DNA from: G963666705 sp963666705
Lineage (GTDB): Bacteria > Pseudomonadota > Alphaproteobacteria > CADEGL01
Assembly (NCBI GenBank): GCA_963666705.2
Contig: CAXXKO010000022.1
Location: 124,001 to 188,000 of the forward strand
Reading direction: 5' to 3'
Length of the DNA stretch: 64,000 nt
Shown: piece by piece, positions 36,213 through 44,326 of the stretch
How the letters are laid out: the number at the start of each line of letters is the position of its first letter
Position numbering within the stretch: position 1 is the stretch's first letter
Program-made: the position numbers and the translations under genes
The notes under the pieces: model-generated
The model's input: only the letters and a program-made list of their open reading frames with translations
Told to the model about the DNA's origin: nothing
Database searches by the model: none

Positions 36213-37316
36213 CGCCTCGACGAAGTGGGTCACGTTGTCATTGTGCAGCCACTCGGCCGGACGCGCGCCATCGAGCGGGATTTCGGGGGCGAACGGGCCG
36301 TCGGTCCGCACTCCCTTGCGCCATACACCGAGGGCGCGCAAGGGGTGGTCGATCGTGTGGTTGACGGCCGTCGCCTCGAAACCACAATGCACCATGCAGT
36401 TCGCGCATTTCTCGTAACGCCCGGTGCCGTACTTGTCCCACTCCGTCTCCTCCATGAGCTCGCGGAACGAGCCCACATGGCCTTCGCCCAGCAGATAGCA
36501 GGGTCGCTGCCAGCCGAAGACATTGCGCGTCGGGTTGCCCCACGGCGTACATTCGTAGGTCTGGTTGCCGGCGAGGAAATCTAGGAACAGGGTCGATTGG
36601 CTGAACGCCCAACGCCTCCCGCCGTCGCCGCGTTTGAAGATCTCCCGGAAAAGCTGCTTGGTGCGCTGGCGGGAGAGGAATTGCGCCTGGTCAGGCGCGC
36701 GCTCGTAGGCGTATCCGGGCGAGACGGTGATGCCCTCGATGCCGAGATCCATGACGGAGTCGAAGAACGCCGCCACATTTTCCGGATCGGCGTTGCTCTC
36801 AAAGAGAGTGCAGTTGATGTTGACGCGGAAGCCGCGCCTGCGCGCTTCCTCGATGGCCTTGATGCAGCGCTCGTACACGCCCTCCTGGTCCACGGAACGG
36901 TCGTGGTGCTCGCGGTCGCCATCGAGGTGGACCGAGAAGGTCAGGTACTTGGAGGGCGTGAAACGGTCGAGCCGTTTCTCGAGTAGGAGGGCGTTCGTGC
37001 ACAAGTAGACGAACTTCTTGCGCGCGGTGATGCCCGCGACGATTTGGTCGATCTCTTTGTGCAGGAGCGGCTCGCCGCCCGGGATAGAGACGATGGGCGC
37101 GCCGCACTCGTCGACGGCGGCGAGGCAATCCTCGACGCTCAATCGCTGGTTCAGGATCTCGTCCGGATAGTCAATCTTGCCGCAACCGGGGCAGGCCAAG
37201 TTGCAGCGGAACAGCGGCTCCAACATCAGGACGAGCGGGTAGCGCTTGCGCCCCACGAGACGCTGCTTGAAGATATATCCGCCCACACGAATTTGCTGGA
37301 TCAAAGGTACGCCCAC
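36177..37316 (-). CDS. hpnH: Adenosylhopane synthase, radical SAM protein HpnH
   Basis: This 379-aa radical SAM enzyme attaches the 5-deoxyadenosyl group to diploptene, the first step of the extended hopanoid side chain. The cluster motif is C-x3-C-x2-C in FRCNLACPGCGKI, with IVSIPGGEPLLH as the SAM-binding GGEP. A C-terminal cysteine group (YEKCANCMVHCGFEA) probably binds an auxiliary cluster. It starts at GTG 37316 after GGGGGAAG. It is followed on the same transcript direction by nothing before hpnG, with which it converges. Confidence 0.93.
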   Translation of the reverse strand: MGVPLIQQIRVGGYIFKQRLVGRKRYPLVLMLEPLFRCNLACPGCGKIDYPDEILNQRLSVEDCLAAVDECGAPIVSIPGGEPLLHKEIDQIVAGITARKKFVYLCTNALLLEKRLDRFTPSKYLTFSVHLDGDREHHDRSVDQEGVYERCIKAIEEARRRGFRVNINCTLFESNADPENVAAFFDSVMDLGIEGITVSPGYAYERAPDQAQFLSRQRTKQLFREIFKRGDGGRRWAFSQSTLFLDFLAGNQTYECTPWGNPTRNVFGWQRPCYLLGEGHVGSFRELMEETEWDKYGTGRYEKCANCMVHCGFEATAVNHTIDHPLRALGVWRKGVRTDGPFAPEIPLDGARPAEWLHNDNVTHFVEALHAKDDQVAAE

Positions 37317-37378
37317 AGTCTTCCCCCAATCGATTCTTGATCTTTAGCTCGGCGCCGGGCACGGCCCCGGCTTGCATC

Positions 37379-38314
37379 TCAAGTGGCCGGCATCTCCCTC
37401 AATGCCTCGGGCAGCTTGAAATATACGCTTTCCTCGATACCGTCCAGAACCTCGAGCTCGATCTCCGCGACCGCACGCAGCCCGGCGATGAGCTCCTGTA
37501 CCAAATCTTCTGGCGCGGAAGCCCCGGCCGTCACGCCGACCGACTCGGCACCCTCGAGCCATGCGGGGTCGAGCGACTTCACGTCATCGATCAGATAGCT
37601 CGGCACGCCAAGCTCCTCCCCGATCTCCCGCAGGCGGTTCGAGTTCGAGCTGTTTTGGGCGCCCACCACCAGAAGCACATCGACTTCCTGCGCCATCTCG
37701 CGAACCGCCGCCTGGCGGTTCTGAGTCGCGTAGCAGATATCCTTTACGTCCGGTCCCACGATCTCGGGAAAGCGCGCCGTCAGCGCCTCGATCACATCGC
37801 GCGTGTCATCGACGCTCAAGGTCGTCTGGGTCACGTAGGACAGCTTCCGTGGATCCGCGACCTCGAGCTCGGCCACGCCCTCGACCGACGAGACCAGCGA
37901 TACCTTGCCCTGGATGCGGCCCATGGTGCCTTCGACCTCGGGGTGGCCCTCGTGGCCGATCAGAACCACCTCGTAGCCCTTCGCGGCATACCGCTGGCCC
38001 TCCTTGTGAACCTTCGCGACGAGCGGGCAGGTGGCGTCGATTACCGGCAGGGTGCGAGCAATGGCGTTGTCCTCGACTTTCTGCGAGACGCCGTGGGCAC
38101 TAAACACGGTGATGGCGTCGTCCGGCACCTCGGTCAACTCCTCGACAAACACGGCACCCTTGCCCTTCAAGTCCTCGACCACGCGCTTATTGTGGACGAT
38201 TTCGTGGCGCACATAGACCGGCGGGCCATAGAGTTTGAGCGCCCGCTCGACGATCTCTATGGCGCGCTCGACGCCGGCGCAGAAGCCTCTTGGTTGCGCA
38301 AGAATGACACGCAT
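37379..38314 (-). CDS. ispH: 4-hydroxy-3-methylbut-2-enyl diphosphate reductase IspH
   Basis: This 311-aa iron-sulfur enzyme is the last of the MEP pathway and supplies IPP and DMAPP. Cluster cysteines are in [22 protein letters not shown] and [13 protein letters not shown]. Other landmarks are [28 protein letters not shown] and [10 protein letters not shown]. It lies 62 bp upstream of hpnH on the same strand, so isoprenoid precursor supply is placed with hopanoid synthesis. GGAAGGG precedes the ATG at 38314. Confidence 0.96.
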   Translation of the reverse strand: MRVILAQPRGFCAGVERAIEIVERALKLYGPPVYVRHEIVHNKRVVEDLKGKGAVFVEELTEVPDDAITVFSAHGVSQKVEDNAIARTLPVIDATCPLVAKVHKEGQRYAAKGYEVVLIGHEGHPEVEGTMGRIQGKVSLVSSVEGVAELEVADPRKLSYVTQTTLSVDDTRDVIEALTARFPEIVGPDVKDICYATQNRQAAVREMAQEVDVLLVVGAQNSSNSNRLREIGEELGVPSYLIDDVKSLDPAWLEGAESVGVTAGASAPEDLVQELIAGLRAVAEIELEVLDGIEESVYFKLPEALREMPAT

Positions 38315-38422
38315 GCTTGCTCTACCCTTCCGCCGCGGATTGTCACGCGGCATCATCCCAATGACGATTCCACCGGGAATCCTTTGACGCACTGGAGAAA
38401 ATGCGTTGTTGGCGCGGTGAAA

Positions 38423-39033
38423 TCAACCGCCCACATCGATTTTTGGGCGCCCGAAGCAGGATATCGTCCACAAGAGATAGCCGATCGCACCGAGGCCATA
38501 GACAACGAAGAAATACTCGAGGCCACCCAGCCAGGTGATGGGGCCGATCAGGTAGGTGAAATCCTCGATCTCGAAGCCGGCCGCCGCGGGATGGGCCACG
38601 GCCCGCTCGCCCCGGACCCGCTCGAGCGTAATCCGCAACGTCACGATCAGGGGATTGGCGAGCCCGGCCCCGAGGCCGAGGGCGAGCGCCCAGTCCCCCA
38701 GGCCGCGGGCCTGGAGGCCGATCCCGATGCCGATGAAGAGCGCGGTGTAGTTGATGGAGCCCACGATGTAGTCATAGTGGTGGCCGAACCGGCTGATCTT
38801 GCCTGTCATCCGGGCGAGCTCGCCGTCCGTGTGATCGATGAACATGGCCAGCATGAAGGCCCCCGCCCCCCCCAATGGGCGAGCGCTGGCTCCCCGGCGG
38901 CGAACAGGGCCGCCGACCCCAGGCCGGCCAGAACGCTTAGAGTGGTGAGATGGTTGGGCGTGAGCGGGGTACGGCTGAACGGGCGCACCACCACGCGGGC
39001 GAGGCGCCGGTCGAACGGTATGGTCTCGGCCAT
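38423..39033 (-). pseudogene. CDP-alcohol phosphatidyltransferase, frameshifted in a G8 run
   Basis: Read from ATG 39033, the protein begins MAETIPFDRRLARVVVRP and runs about 55 codons to LAHWGG. It then leaves frame at an eight-G run (complement of 38866-38873). The homologous remainder (GAGAFMLAMFIDHTDGELAR to the stop at 38423) is intact in another frame, so a one-base loss or two-base gain explains it. The CDP-alcohol phosphotransferase motif reads D-H-T-D-G-x2-A-R-x8-G-x3-D, but the fourth aspartate position is glycine. It is similar to the protein at 41890-42498. A homopolymer assembly error cannot be excluded. Confidence 0.75.
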
Positions 39034-39187
39034 CGTTCACGTCCACCGATGACACGCACAATAAGCAGCGGGAGGGTCACCGGGAAGTGCCGATCCTCGC
39101 CCGCCTTGTGCCGGCGCGGGCACCTGGTGTAAGCGTTTCACCGCGCGCGCCTGGCGCGCTCTGGACGAATGGAATACGGGAGCGGAC

Positions 39188-39862
39188 ATGGGGGCAATGG
39201 CGCTCACCCGACCGGAGCGGTTGTTCCCACTCATCCGGCATCTTTCCTATCCCGCCTCGCGCGCCCTCGCGCTGCTTCCGATCACGCCCAACCAAATCAC
39301 CCTCACATCCCTGGTGGCCGCCTTGCTCGCGGCTTGGGGCTATATGCAGGGCACATACGGGTGGGCAGTGGCCGGCGGCCTCGGCCTCTCCCTGAGCTAC
39401 CTCCTCGACAATGCTGACGGTGAGGTCGCCCGTCTCAAGGGGCTGCAGAGCCGGTTCGGTGAATATTTCGACACTTGCGTCGATTGGCTGGCGCATGCCG
39501 CGTTCTTCGTGGGCCTCGGCGTGGGCACGGTCGCGGCCGGCGGCGCCGAGATCTGGCTGTGGATGGGCGCTGCCGCCGCCGCAGGCGGGTCGGTCAACTA
39601 TGGCCTCGGCATCTACCTCGACCGGCGCCGGTCGGATGCGGCGGAAAAGACGCCGGACGCACCGACTGCGCCCAAAATCAGGGGCCGCGCGGACTGGCTC
39701 GTTTATGCCTATCGCGCGCTTTTGCGGGCGGATTTCTGTTTCATCGTCCTCGCCCTCAGTCTCGCCGACCTCCATTGGCTGCTGTTGCCGGCGGCCGCGG
39801 TCGGAGCCCAGGTTTATTGGCTGACCGCCTTCGTCCGGGGCGCGCGGCGGCACCACGTCTAG
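39188..39862 (+). CDS. CDP-alcohol phosphatidyltransferase family protein
   Basis: This 224-aa integral membrane enzyme would transfer a phospho-alcohol or phosphatidyl group from a CDP-linked donor. The whole signature D-x2-D-G-x2-A-R-x8-G-x3-D-x3-D is present as DNADGEVARL, then GEYFDTCVD. Several hydrophobic helices surround it. It is followed 23 bp later by a membrane protein of the LPG-synthase-TM type. Of the three homologues in this region it is the only one with all four aspartates. Confidence 0.85.
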   Translation: MGAMALTRPERLFPLIRHLSYPASRALALLPITPNQITLTSLVAALLAAWGYMQGTYGWAVAGGLGLSLSYLLDNADGEVARLKGLQSRFGEYFDTCVDWLAHAAFFVGLGVGTVAAGGAEIWLWMGAAAAAGGSVNYGLGIYLDRRRSDAAEKTPDAPTAPKIRGRADWLVYAYRALLRADFCFIVLALSLADLHWLLLPAAAVGAQVYWLTAFVRGARRHHV

Positions 39863-39885
39863 GGCGCAGGAGGACGGGCGGGGCC

Positions 39886-40938
39886 GTGAGATATCTCAAG
39901 TTCGCCTACCTCGCTGCCGGTATTGCGCTTCTCGTCATCATCCTCCTAGAGACGGCCCTCGCCGAGGCCTGGATGCGCATCGAACAGGTGGGTTGGGGCT
40001 TACTGATCCTTTTCGCCATCTACTTCATGGCCTTCGCCGTCGACGTCGTGTCCTGGGGCCTGACCCTGACCCGGGTCCCGCCGACGGCGCTTTGGATGTA
40101 CCGCCTATGGAAGGTTCGCATGGTGGGCGAAGCCTTCAATAACGTGACACCCCTGGCCAACATGGGAGGCGAGCCGGTCAAGGCGTTTATCCTCAAGAGC
40201 CACTACGGCGTCGGCTACCGGGACGGCATCGCCTCCCTGGTCCTGGCCCGCACCACCATCATGATCGCGCTCGTCGTGTTCCTCGCCATCGGGTTCGCGC
40301 TGATGATCGGGGAGGGCAGCCTGCCGGCCACCTACAAGGGTGCGGCGGGGGTCGGTCTTGCGGCCTTCACTGTCGGGATCGGCGGGTTTTTCCTGGTCCA
40401 GCGCTACAACGTACCGACCAGGGCGGCCGAGCGCATCCTCCCCGCCGGCGCGGCGGCGCGCCTCGCCGGGGGAATCGAGAAGATCCGGGCGCTCGAGGAT
40501 GATCTCGCCCACTTCTACAAGGACCGCCGGGGCCGATTCGCCGGCGCCGTGTTTTTCGTCTTCGTAAACTGGGTTCTGGGAGTCGTCGAGCTCTACGTCG
40601 CCTTGATTTTCCTCGGCCACCCGGTGTCCTGGGCCGAGGCCTGGATCATCGAATCCATGGCCCAGCTCATCCGCATCGCCACGTTTTTCGTTCCGGCCAG
40701 CATCGGCTTTCAGGAGGGGACCTTCATCCTGGTGACGGCGGCGATGACGGGCAGCCCGACCCTCGGGCTCGCGGTCGCCCTCGTCCGCCGCATCCGGGAG
40801 GCCGCCTGGATCGTTTGGGGACTCCTTGTGGCAGGCATGTATCAGCTCCGCCAGCCCATCCGTCGCGATGACCTCAACGCGTTCGGGGCGGCGGGCGACG
40901 CCGACCCAGATAGCCGTTCTCGCGAAACCAGGCGATAG
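39886..40938 (+). CDS. Lysylphosphatidylglycerol synthase TM-domain protein (UPF0104), HpnL-like
   Basis: This 350-aa polytopic membrane protein of the LPG_synthase_TM/UPF0104 family has several hydrophobic helices. Conserved patterns are AFNNVTPLANMGGEPVKAFIL and FFVPASIGFQEGTFIL, typical of this group including HpnL. Members without the catalytic MprF domain are often lipid-translocase-like. It starts at GTG 39886 after AGGAGG. Its 3' end overlaps the convergent hpnA by 65 bp. It probably works with the preceding CDP-alcohol phosphotransferase on a lipid. Confidence 0.78.
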   Translation: MRYLKFAYLAAGIALLVIILLETALAEAWMRIEQVGWGLLILFAIYFMAFAVDVVSWGLTLTRVPPTALWMYRLWKVRMVGEAFNNVTPLANMGGEPVKAFILKSHYGVGYRDGIASLVLARTTIMIALVVFLAIGFALMIGEGSLPATYKGAAGVGLAAFTVGIGGFFLVQRYNVPTRAAERILPAGAAARLAGGIEKIRALEDDLAHFYKDRRGRFAGAVFFVFVNWVLGVVELYVALIFLGHPVSWAEAWIIESMAQLIRIATFFVPASIGFQEGTFILVTAAMTGSPTLGLAVALVRRIREAAWIVWGLLVAGMYQLRQPIRRDDLNAFGAAGDADPDSRSRETRR

Positions 40939-41893
40939 CTTCCTCGATGGCCGCATGCGCCGGCCGCGGTGCATAGCCAAGCTCGCGCACCGCCTTGGCC
41001 GAGGAGAAGAACATGCGTTTGCGCGAGAGCCGCACCCCGTCGGTGGTTACCATCGGCTCGGCCCCGCCGGTGAGCCGGGCCCAGGCCTCCATCAGAAAGG
41101 CGATGGGGAAGACCAGGCCATGAGGCAAGCTCACGCGCGGCGGCCGCCCTCCGGTGATGTGCGCGACCGCCGTCAGGATCTCGCGGAGGCTCATGTCCTC
41201 GCTGCCCAGAATGTAGCGCTCCCCGATCCGCCCCCGCTGGAGCGCGAGGAGATGGCCATCGGCCACGTCGTCCGCGTGGACCACGTTGAGCCCGGTCTCG
41301 ACATAGGCCGGCATGCGGCCGCTGGCGGCGTTGATGATCATCTGCCCGGTCGGGGTGGGCTTCACGTCGCGCGGCCCGACGGGGGTGGATGGGTTGACGA
41401 TAATGGCCGGCAGCCCCTCGTCCCGCACCAGCCGCACGACCTCCTCCTCGGCCATGAACTTCGAGCGCTTGTAGTGCCCGATCATGTCGGAGAGAGTGGA
41501 GGGCGTGTCCTCGTCGGCGGGGCTGCCGTCATGAGTATAGCCAAGGGTGGCGACGCTGCTGGTATGGACGATGCGCCGGGCACCGGCTTCGGCGGCGGCG
41601 AGCATGACGTTTCGCGTACCTTCGACGTTCGCCGCGTACATGGGGGCGGAATCGACCACCCACAAGCGGTAGTCGGCGGCCACATGGAAGACCACGTCGC
41701 AGCCCCGCGCGGCGGCCTCCACGGAGGCACGGTCAGTCAGGTCGCCCGGCACGACCTCGACCCGCAAGCCCTCGAGATTGCGCCGGTCGCTGCCGGGCCG
41801 GACGAGCGCCCGCGCCTCGTGGCCCGCCGCGAGCGCCTTGCGCAGCACCGCGGCACCCACGAAACCGGTGGTGCCCGTCACCAGGGTCGTCAT
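40874..41893 (-). CDS. hpnA: Hopanoid-associated sugar epimerase HpnA
   Basis: This 339-aa extended SDR closely follows the HpnA pattern: LVTGTTGFVGAAVLRKAL, ARALVRPGSDRRNLEG, FHVAADYRLWV, and the Y-x3-K pair in MIGHYKRSKFMAE. It is the last gene of a minus-strand run hpnN-hpnL-cytidylyltransferase-CDP-alcohol phosphotransferase-hpnA and overlaps the preceding stop by ATGA. HpnA is a conserved hopanoid cluster member with an unproven reaction. Translational coupling to headgroup-type enzymes here suggests it modifies a headgroup or sugar. Confidence 0.88.
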   Translation of the reverse strand: MTTLVTGTTGFVGAAVLRKALAAGHEARALVRPGSDRRNLEGLRVEVVPGDLTDRASVEAAARGCDVVFHVAADYRLWVVDSAPMYAANVEGTRNVMLAAAEAGARRIVHTSSVATLGYTHDGSPADEDTPSTLSDMIGHYKRSKFMAEEEVVRLVRDEGLPAIIVNPSTPVGPRDVKPTPTGQMIINAASGRMPAYVETGLNVVHADDVADGHLLALQRGRIGERYILGSEDMSLREILTAVAHITGGRPPRVSLPHGLVFPIAFLMEAWARLTGGAEPMVTTDGVRLSRKRMFFSSAKAVRELGYAPRPAHAAIEEAIAWFRENGYLGRRRPPPRTR

Positions 41894-42498
41894 GCGCGCC
41901 GGCTCCCGCGCGCCTTGAGCATCCTGCCCGCGTCGTAGAGAACGTAAATCAAGAACAAGGGCGTCCCGATACCACTCAACAGTATGAAGGGCTCCAACAC
42001 GCCGAGCCAGGTGATCGGCCCGACGAGATATAGGGTATCCTCGATCTCGAAGCCGAGGATGCTGCGTTGGTGAATGGCGTCGCGTCCCTCGACCCGTTCG
42101 ACCCAGGTCCGGACCAGAAAAATCAGGGTGACGGAAATGCCGGCGGCAAGCCCCAGCGGGACCGCCCAGACTCCGATCTCGCCCTCGCGCAAGCCATATC
42201 CCACGCCCACGAACATGGCGACGTAGCTCGCGCCCGAGCCCACATGATCGTACATGGCGCCGAATTTGCTCGACTTGCCCGTGAAGCGGGCGACTGCGCC
42301 ATCGACATGATCGTTGAACACCGCGTACACGAAAACGACCGCCGCCCAGTTGGAGATCGCCTGATCGCCGATCGAGAACAAATAGCCGGCCAGAAGCCCC
42401 ATCAGGAGACCAAATGTGGTGGCCGCGTTCGGCGAGACGCCGAGCCGGCCGATGGGCTGGGCCAGGAGCACCGCCAAGCGCTGATCCCAGGGCGTCAT
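41890..42498 (-). CDS. CDP-alcohol phosphatidyltransferase family protein lacking the fourth Asp
   Basis: This 202-aa membrane protein has most of the CDP-alcohol phosphotransferase signature: DHVDGAVARF, then G-A-M-Y-D. The position four residues after the third aspartate is serine (YDHVGSG) instead of the usual catalytic-base aspartate. The C-terminal part, GFEIEDTLYLVGPITWLG, is shared with the frameshifted homologue at 38423-39033 (GFEIEDFTYLIGPITWLG), which defines a separate subfamily. It overlaps both neighbours by 4 bp: a cytidylyltransferase-like gene upstream and hpnA downstream. Confidence 0.8.
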   Translation of the reverse strand: MTPWDQRLAVLLAQPIGRLGVSPNAATTFGLLMGLLAGYLFSIGDQAISNWAAVVFVYAVFNDHVDGAVARFTGKSSKFGAMYDHVGSGASYVAMFVGVGYGLREGEIGVWAVPLGLAAGISVTLIFLVRTWVERVEGRDAIHQRSILGFEIEDTLYLVGPITWLGVLEPFILLSGIGTPLFLIYVLYDAGRMLKARGSRRA

Positions 42499-43265
42499 GG
42501 CGCCACCGCCTCTTCGCCGCCCCCCTGGATAGCTAAGAGAATCTCCCGCGTGGCCCGCTCCACATCCTCGGGATAGTCGATCTCGATCCAGGACAATCCG
42601 GTCACGTCCTCGTAGCCGAAGGCACCGGGCGCGGCGGCAAGCAGCACATCGCGCAACACTTCCTCGTATGGCTCCTCACGACGTTCGCTCTCGACATAGG
42701 TATTAGCCGCCGCGGCGATCCGGGCCGCCATGTCGGGCGAAAATCGGAAGAAACCGACGGACTCGCCCCACAACTCGAACGTCCCAGTCACCTTCTTGCG
42801 AAACTCGACGAGGCGCCCATCGCGGACGCAGAGTTTCACGGGCTCCTCGCCCGGCTCGAAATTCCGGTCCATGAGGAAGCAGTTCGCGATCCCGGTACCC
42901 ACGAGCCGCGCCAAGATGCGCCGGTCGTAGAGCACGTCGCCGTCCATCAGCAGCACGTCCCCGCCATGGGTCAACGCCTCACGCGCCCGCCACAGGCTGA
43001 CGACGCTGCCCTCCGTGAAATCGGGATTGGGTATCGTACGGGCGTAGCCCGCGGCACCGAGCGCGTCGATCTCGGCCTCGATCAGCTCGGCCCTGTAACC
43101 GGTCACGATATCGAGCCCCATGACGCCAGCTTCCCGGAGCGCCTCGATATGGCGCGCCAGCAGCGTCCGGCCGCCGAATTCGAGCAGCACCTTGGGCCGA
43201 TGCTCGGATACATCCCCGAGCCGGTTGCCGACGCCCGCCGCGAGCATGACAGCACTAAGAGACAC
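42495..43265 (-). CDS. NTP transferase domain protein, CTP:phospho-alcohol cytidylyltransferase-like
   Basis: This 256-aa nucleotidyltransferase has the N-terminal MLAAGVGNRLGDVSEHRPKVLLEFGG, with the usual G-x-G-x-R-L and P-K. LLMDGDVLYD carries the metal-binding aspartate, and SWIEIDYPEDVERA lies near the end. This last pattern resembles LicC/PntC-type enzymes that make CDP-choline or CMP-aminoethylphosphonate. It starts at GTG 43265 after AAGGAAG. Coupling to a CDP-alcohol phosphotransferase suggests it provides that enzyme's CDP-linked or CMP-linked donor. The substrate is not known. Confidence 0.75.
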   Translation of the reverse strand: MSLSAVMLAAGVGNRLGDVSEHRPKVLLEFGGRTLLARHIEALREAGVMGLDIVTGYRAELIEAEIDALGAAGYARTIPNPDFTEGSVVSLWRAREALTHGGDVLLMDGDVLYDRRILARLVGTGIANCFLMDRNFEPGEEPVKLCVRDGRLVEFRKKVTGTFELWGESVGFFRFSPDMAARIAAAANTYVESERREEPYEEVLRDVLLAAAPGAFGYEDVTGLSWIEIDYPEDVERATREILLAIQGGGEEAVAP

Positions 43266-43381
43266 CCATTCTTCCTTTCGGCCCGTGTCGCGCCCAATTC
43301 ATCCGTGCCGGCCTCTCATTCTCCGGGATCAGCCAAGTTTTAAGGGTGAAAGCGGGACCCGTCCAGTGGCATGCGGGCGCC

Positions 43382-44326
43382 TCAACGCGACCAGAGAAGC
43401 CGGCCCTCGGCCGTCTGCCAGGCCAACAGGCCCGGTACGCCGATCATCAGCTCGCGCACGCGCTTCATGAGCGAGAGCGAAAGCGAGACCTCCGGGCCGA
43501 GCCCGACCAGCTGGCCGAGCAGGATATAGCCGCCCTCCTGCACCCCGAGGGCGCCCGGTACGATGAAGGCCGCGCCGCGCACCGCCTGACCGAGGCTTTC
43601 GAGCATCAGCGCCTCGACCAAGCTGACCGGATGGCCGAGCAGATAGAGGGCGACCCACAGCTCGGTCACGTTGTAGAAACGTCCCCCGAGCCGCCATGCG
43701 GCCGAAGCCAGGAGGTCCCGGCGCCGGGCATAGATTTCGAGCAATGCCCGGTCGAGGGCATCGGCCCCGCCTTTGAGGTCGAGCGCGAATCCGCCGGCGA
43801 GGAACCTGAACAGCCCCATGCGATGGACGCGGTAGAAGAGATAGATGAGCCCCGCCAGAAGGGCGATGAAGACGACAACCGCCGGCACCAGGTCGGGCCC
43901 CGATTCGAGCCCCGACAGGATACCGATGCCGACCAGGGCAAAAGCGACCTGGGTCGTGGCCTGCACGGTCTTGTCCGCCACCACCGACGCGCCGGCGACG
44001 GCACCGGCGACGCCGCGCTGGGCGATCAGGCGGGCCTTCACCAGCTCACCGCCGACCTGCGCCACGGGCAGGAGCCAGTTGACCCCGAAACTGATCCAAG
44101 TGCAGCGCAACAGAATCAGGAACGACGGCGCCGCGTCGCGCGGCAGCAGCCGGCTCCACGCCCGGGTGTCGAGCATCATCACCGGAAGGTAGAGCGGCCC
44201 GAGCAGTAGCATGGTCCACCCGGCGGCGGCGAGGCTGGTGGCCAAGGTGCCCACGCCCTGCCAGGCGATGAGCACCGTTGCGATCATGAGGCCCGCCAGT
44301 GCCGCGAGGTAAGAGGCGATCTTCAC
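43382..44326 (-). CDS. hpnL: Hopanoid-associated membrane protein HpnL
   Basis: This 314-aa UPF0104/LPG-synthase-TM protein has several hydrophobic helices with the conserved GVNWLLPVAQVGGELVKARL and FIVPGALGVQEGGYILLG. It overlaps the hpnN stop by ATGA. Its position directly after the hopanoid RND exporter matches the HpnL group. A lipid translocation or presentation role is inferred from the family. A 116-bp gap separates it from the cytidylyltransferase gene, so a second promoter is possible there. Confidence 0.83.
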   Translation of the reverse strand: MKIASYLAALAGLMIATVLIAWQGVGTLATSLAAAGWTMLLLGPLYLPVMMLDTRAWSRLLPRDAAPSFLILLRCTWISFGVNWLLPVAQVGGELVKARLIAQRGVAGAVAGASVVADKTVQATTQVAFALVGIGILSGLESGPDLVPAVVVFIALLAGLIYLFYRVHRMGLFRFLAGGFALDLKGGADALDRALLEIYARRRDLLASAAWRLGGRFYNVTELWVALYLLGHPVSLVEALMLESLGQAVRGAAFIVPGALGVQEGGYILLGQLVGLGPEVSLSLSLMKRVRELMIGVPGLLAWQTAEGRLLWSR

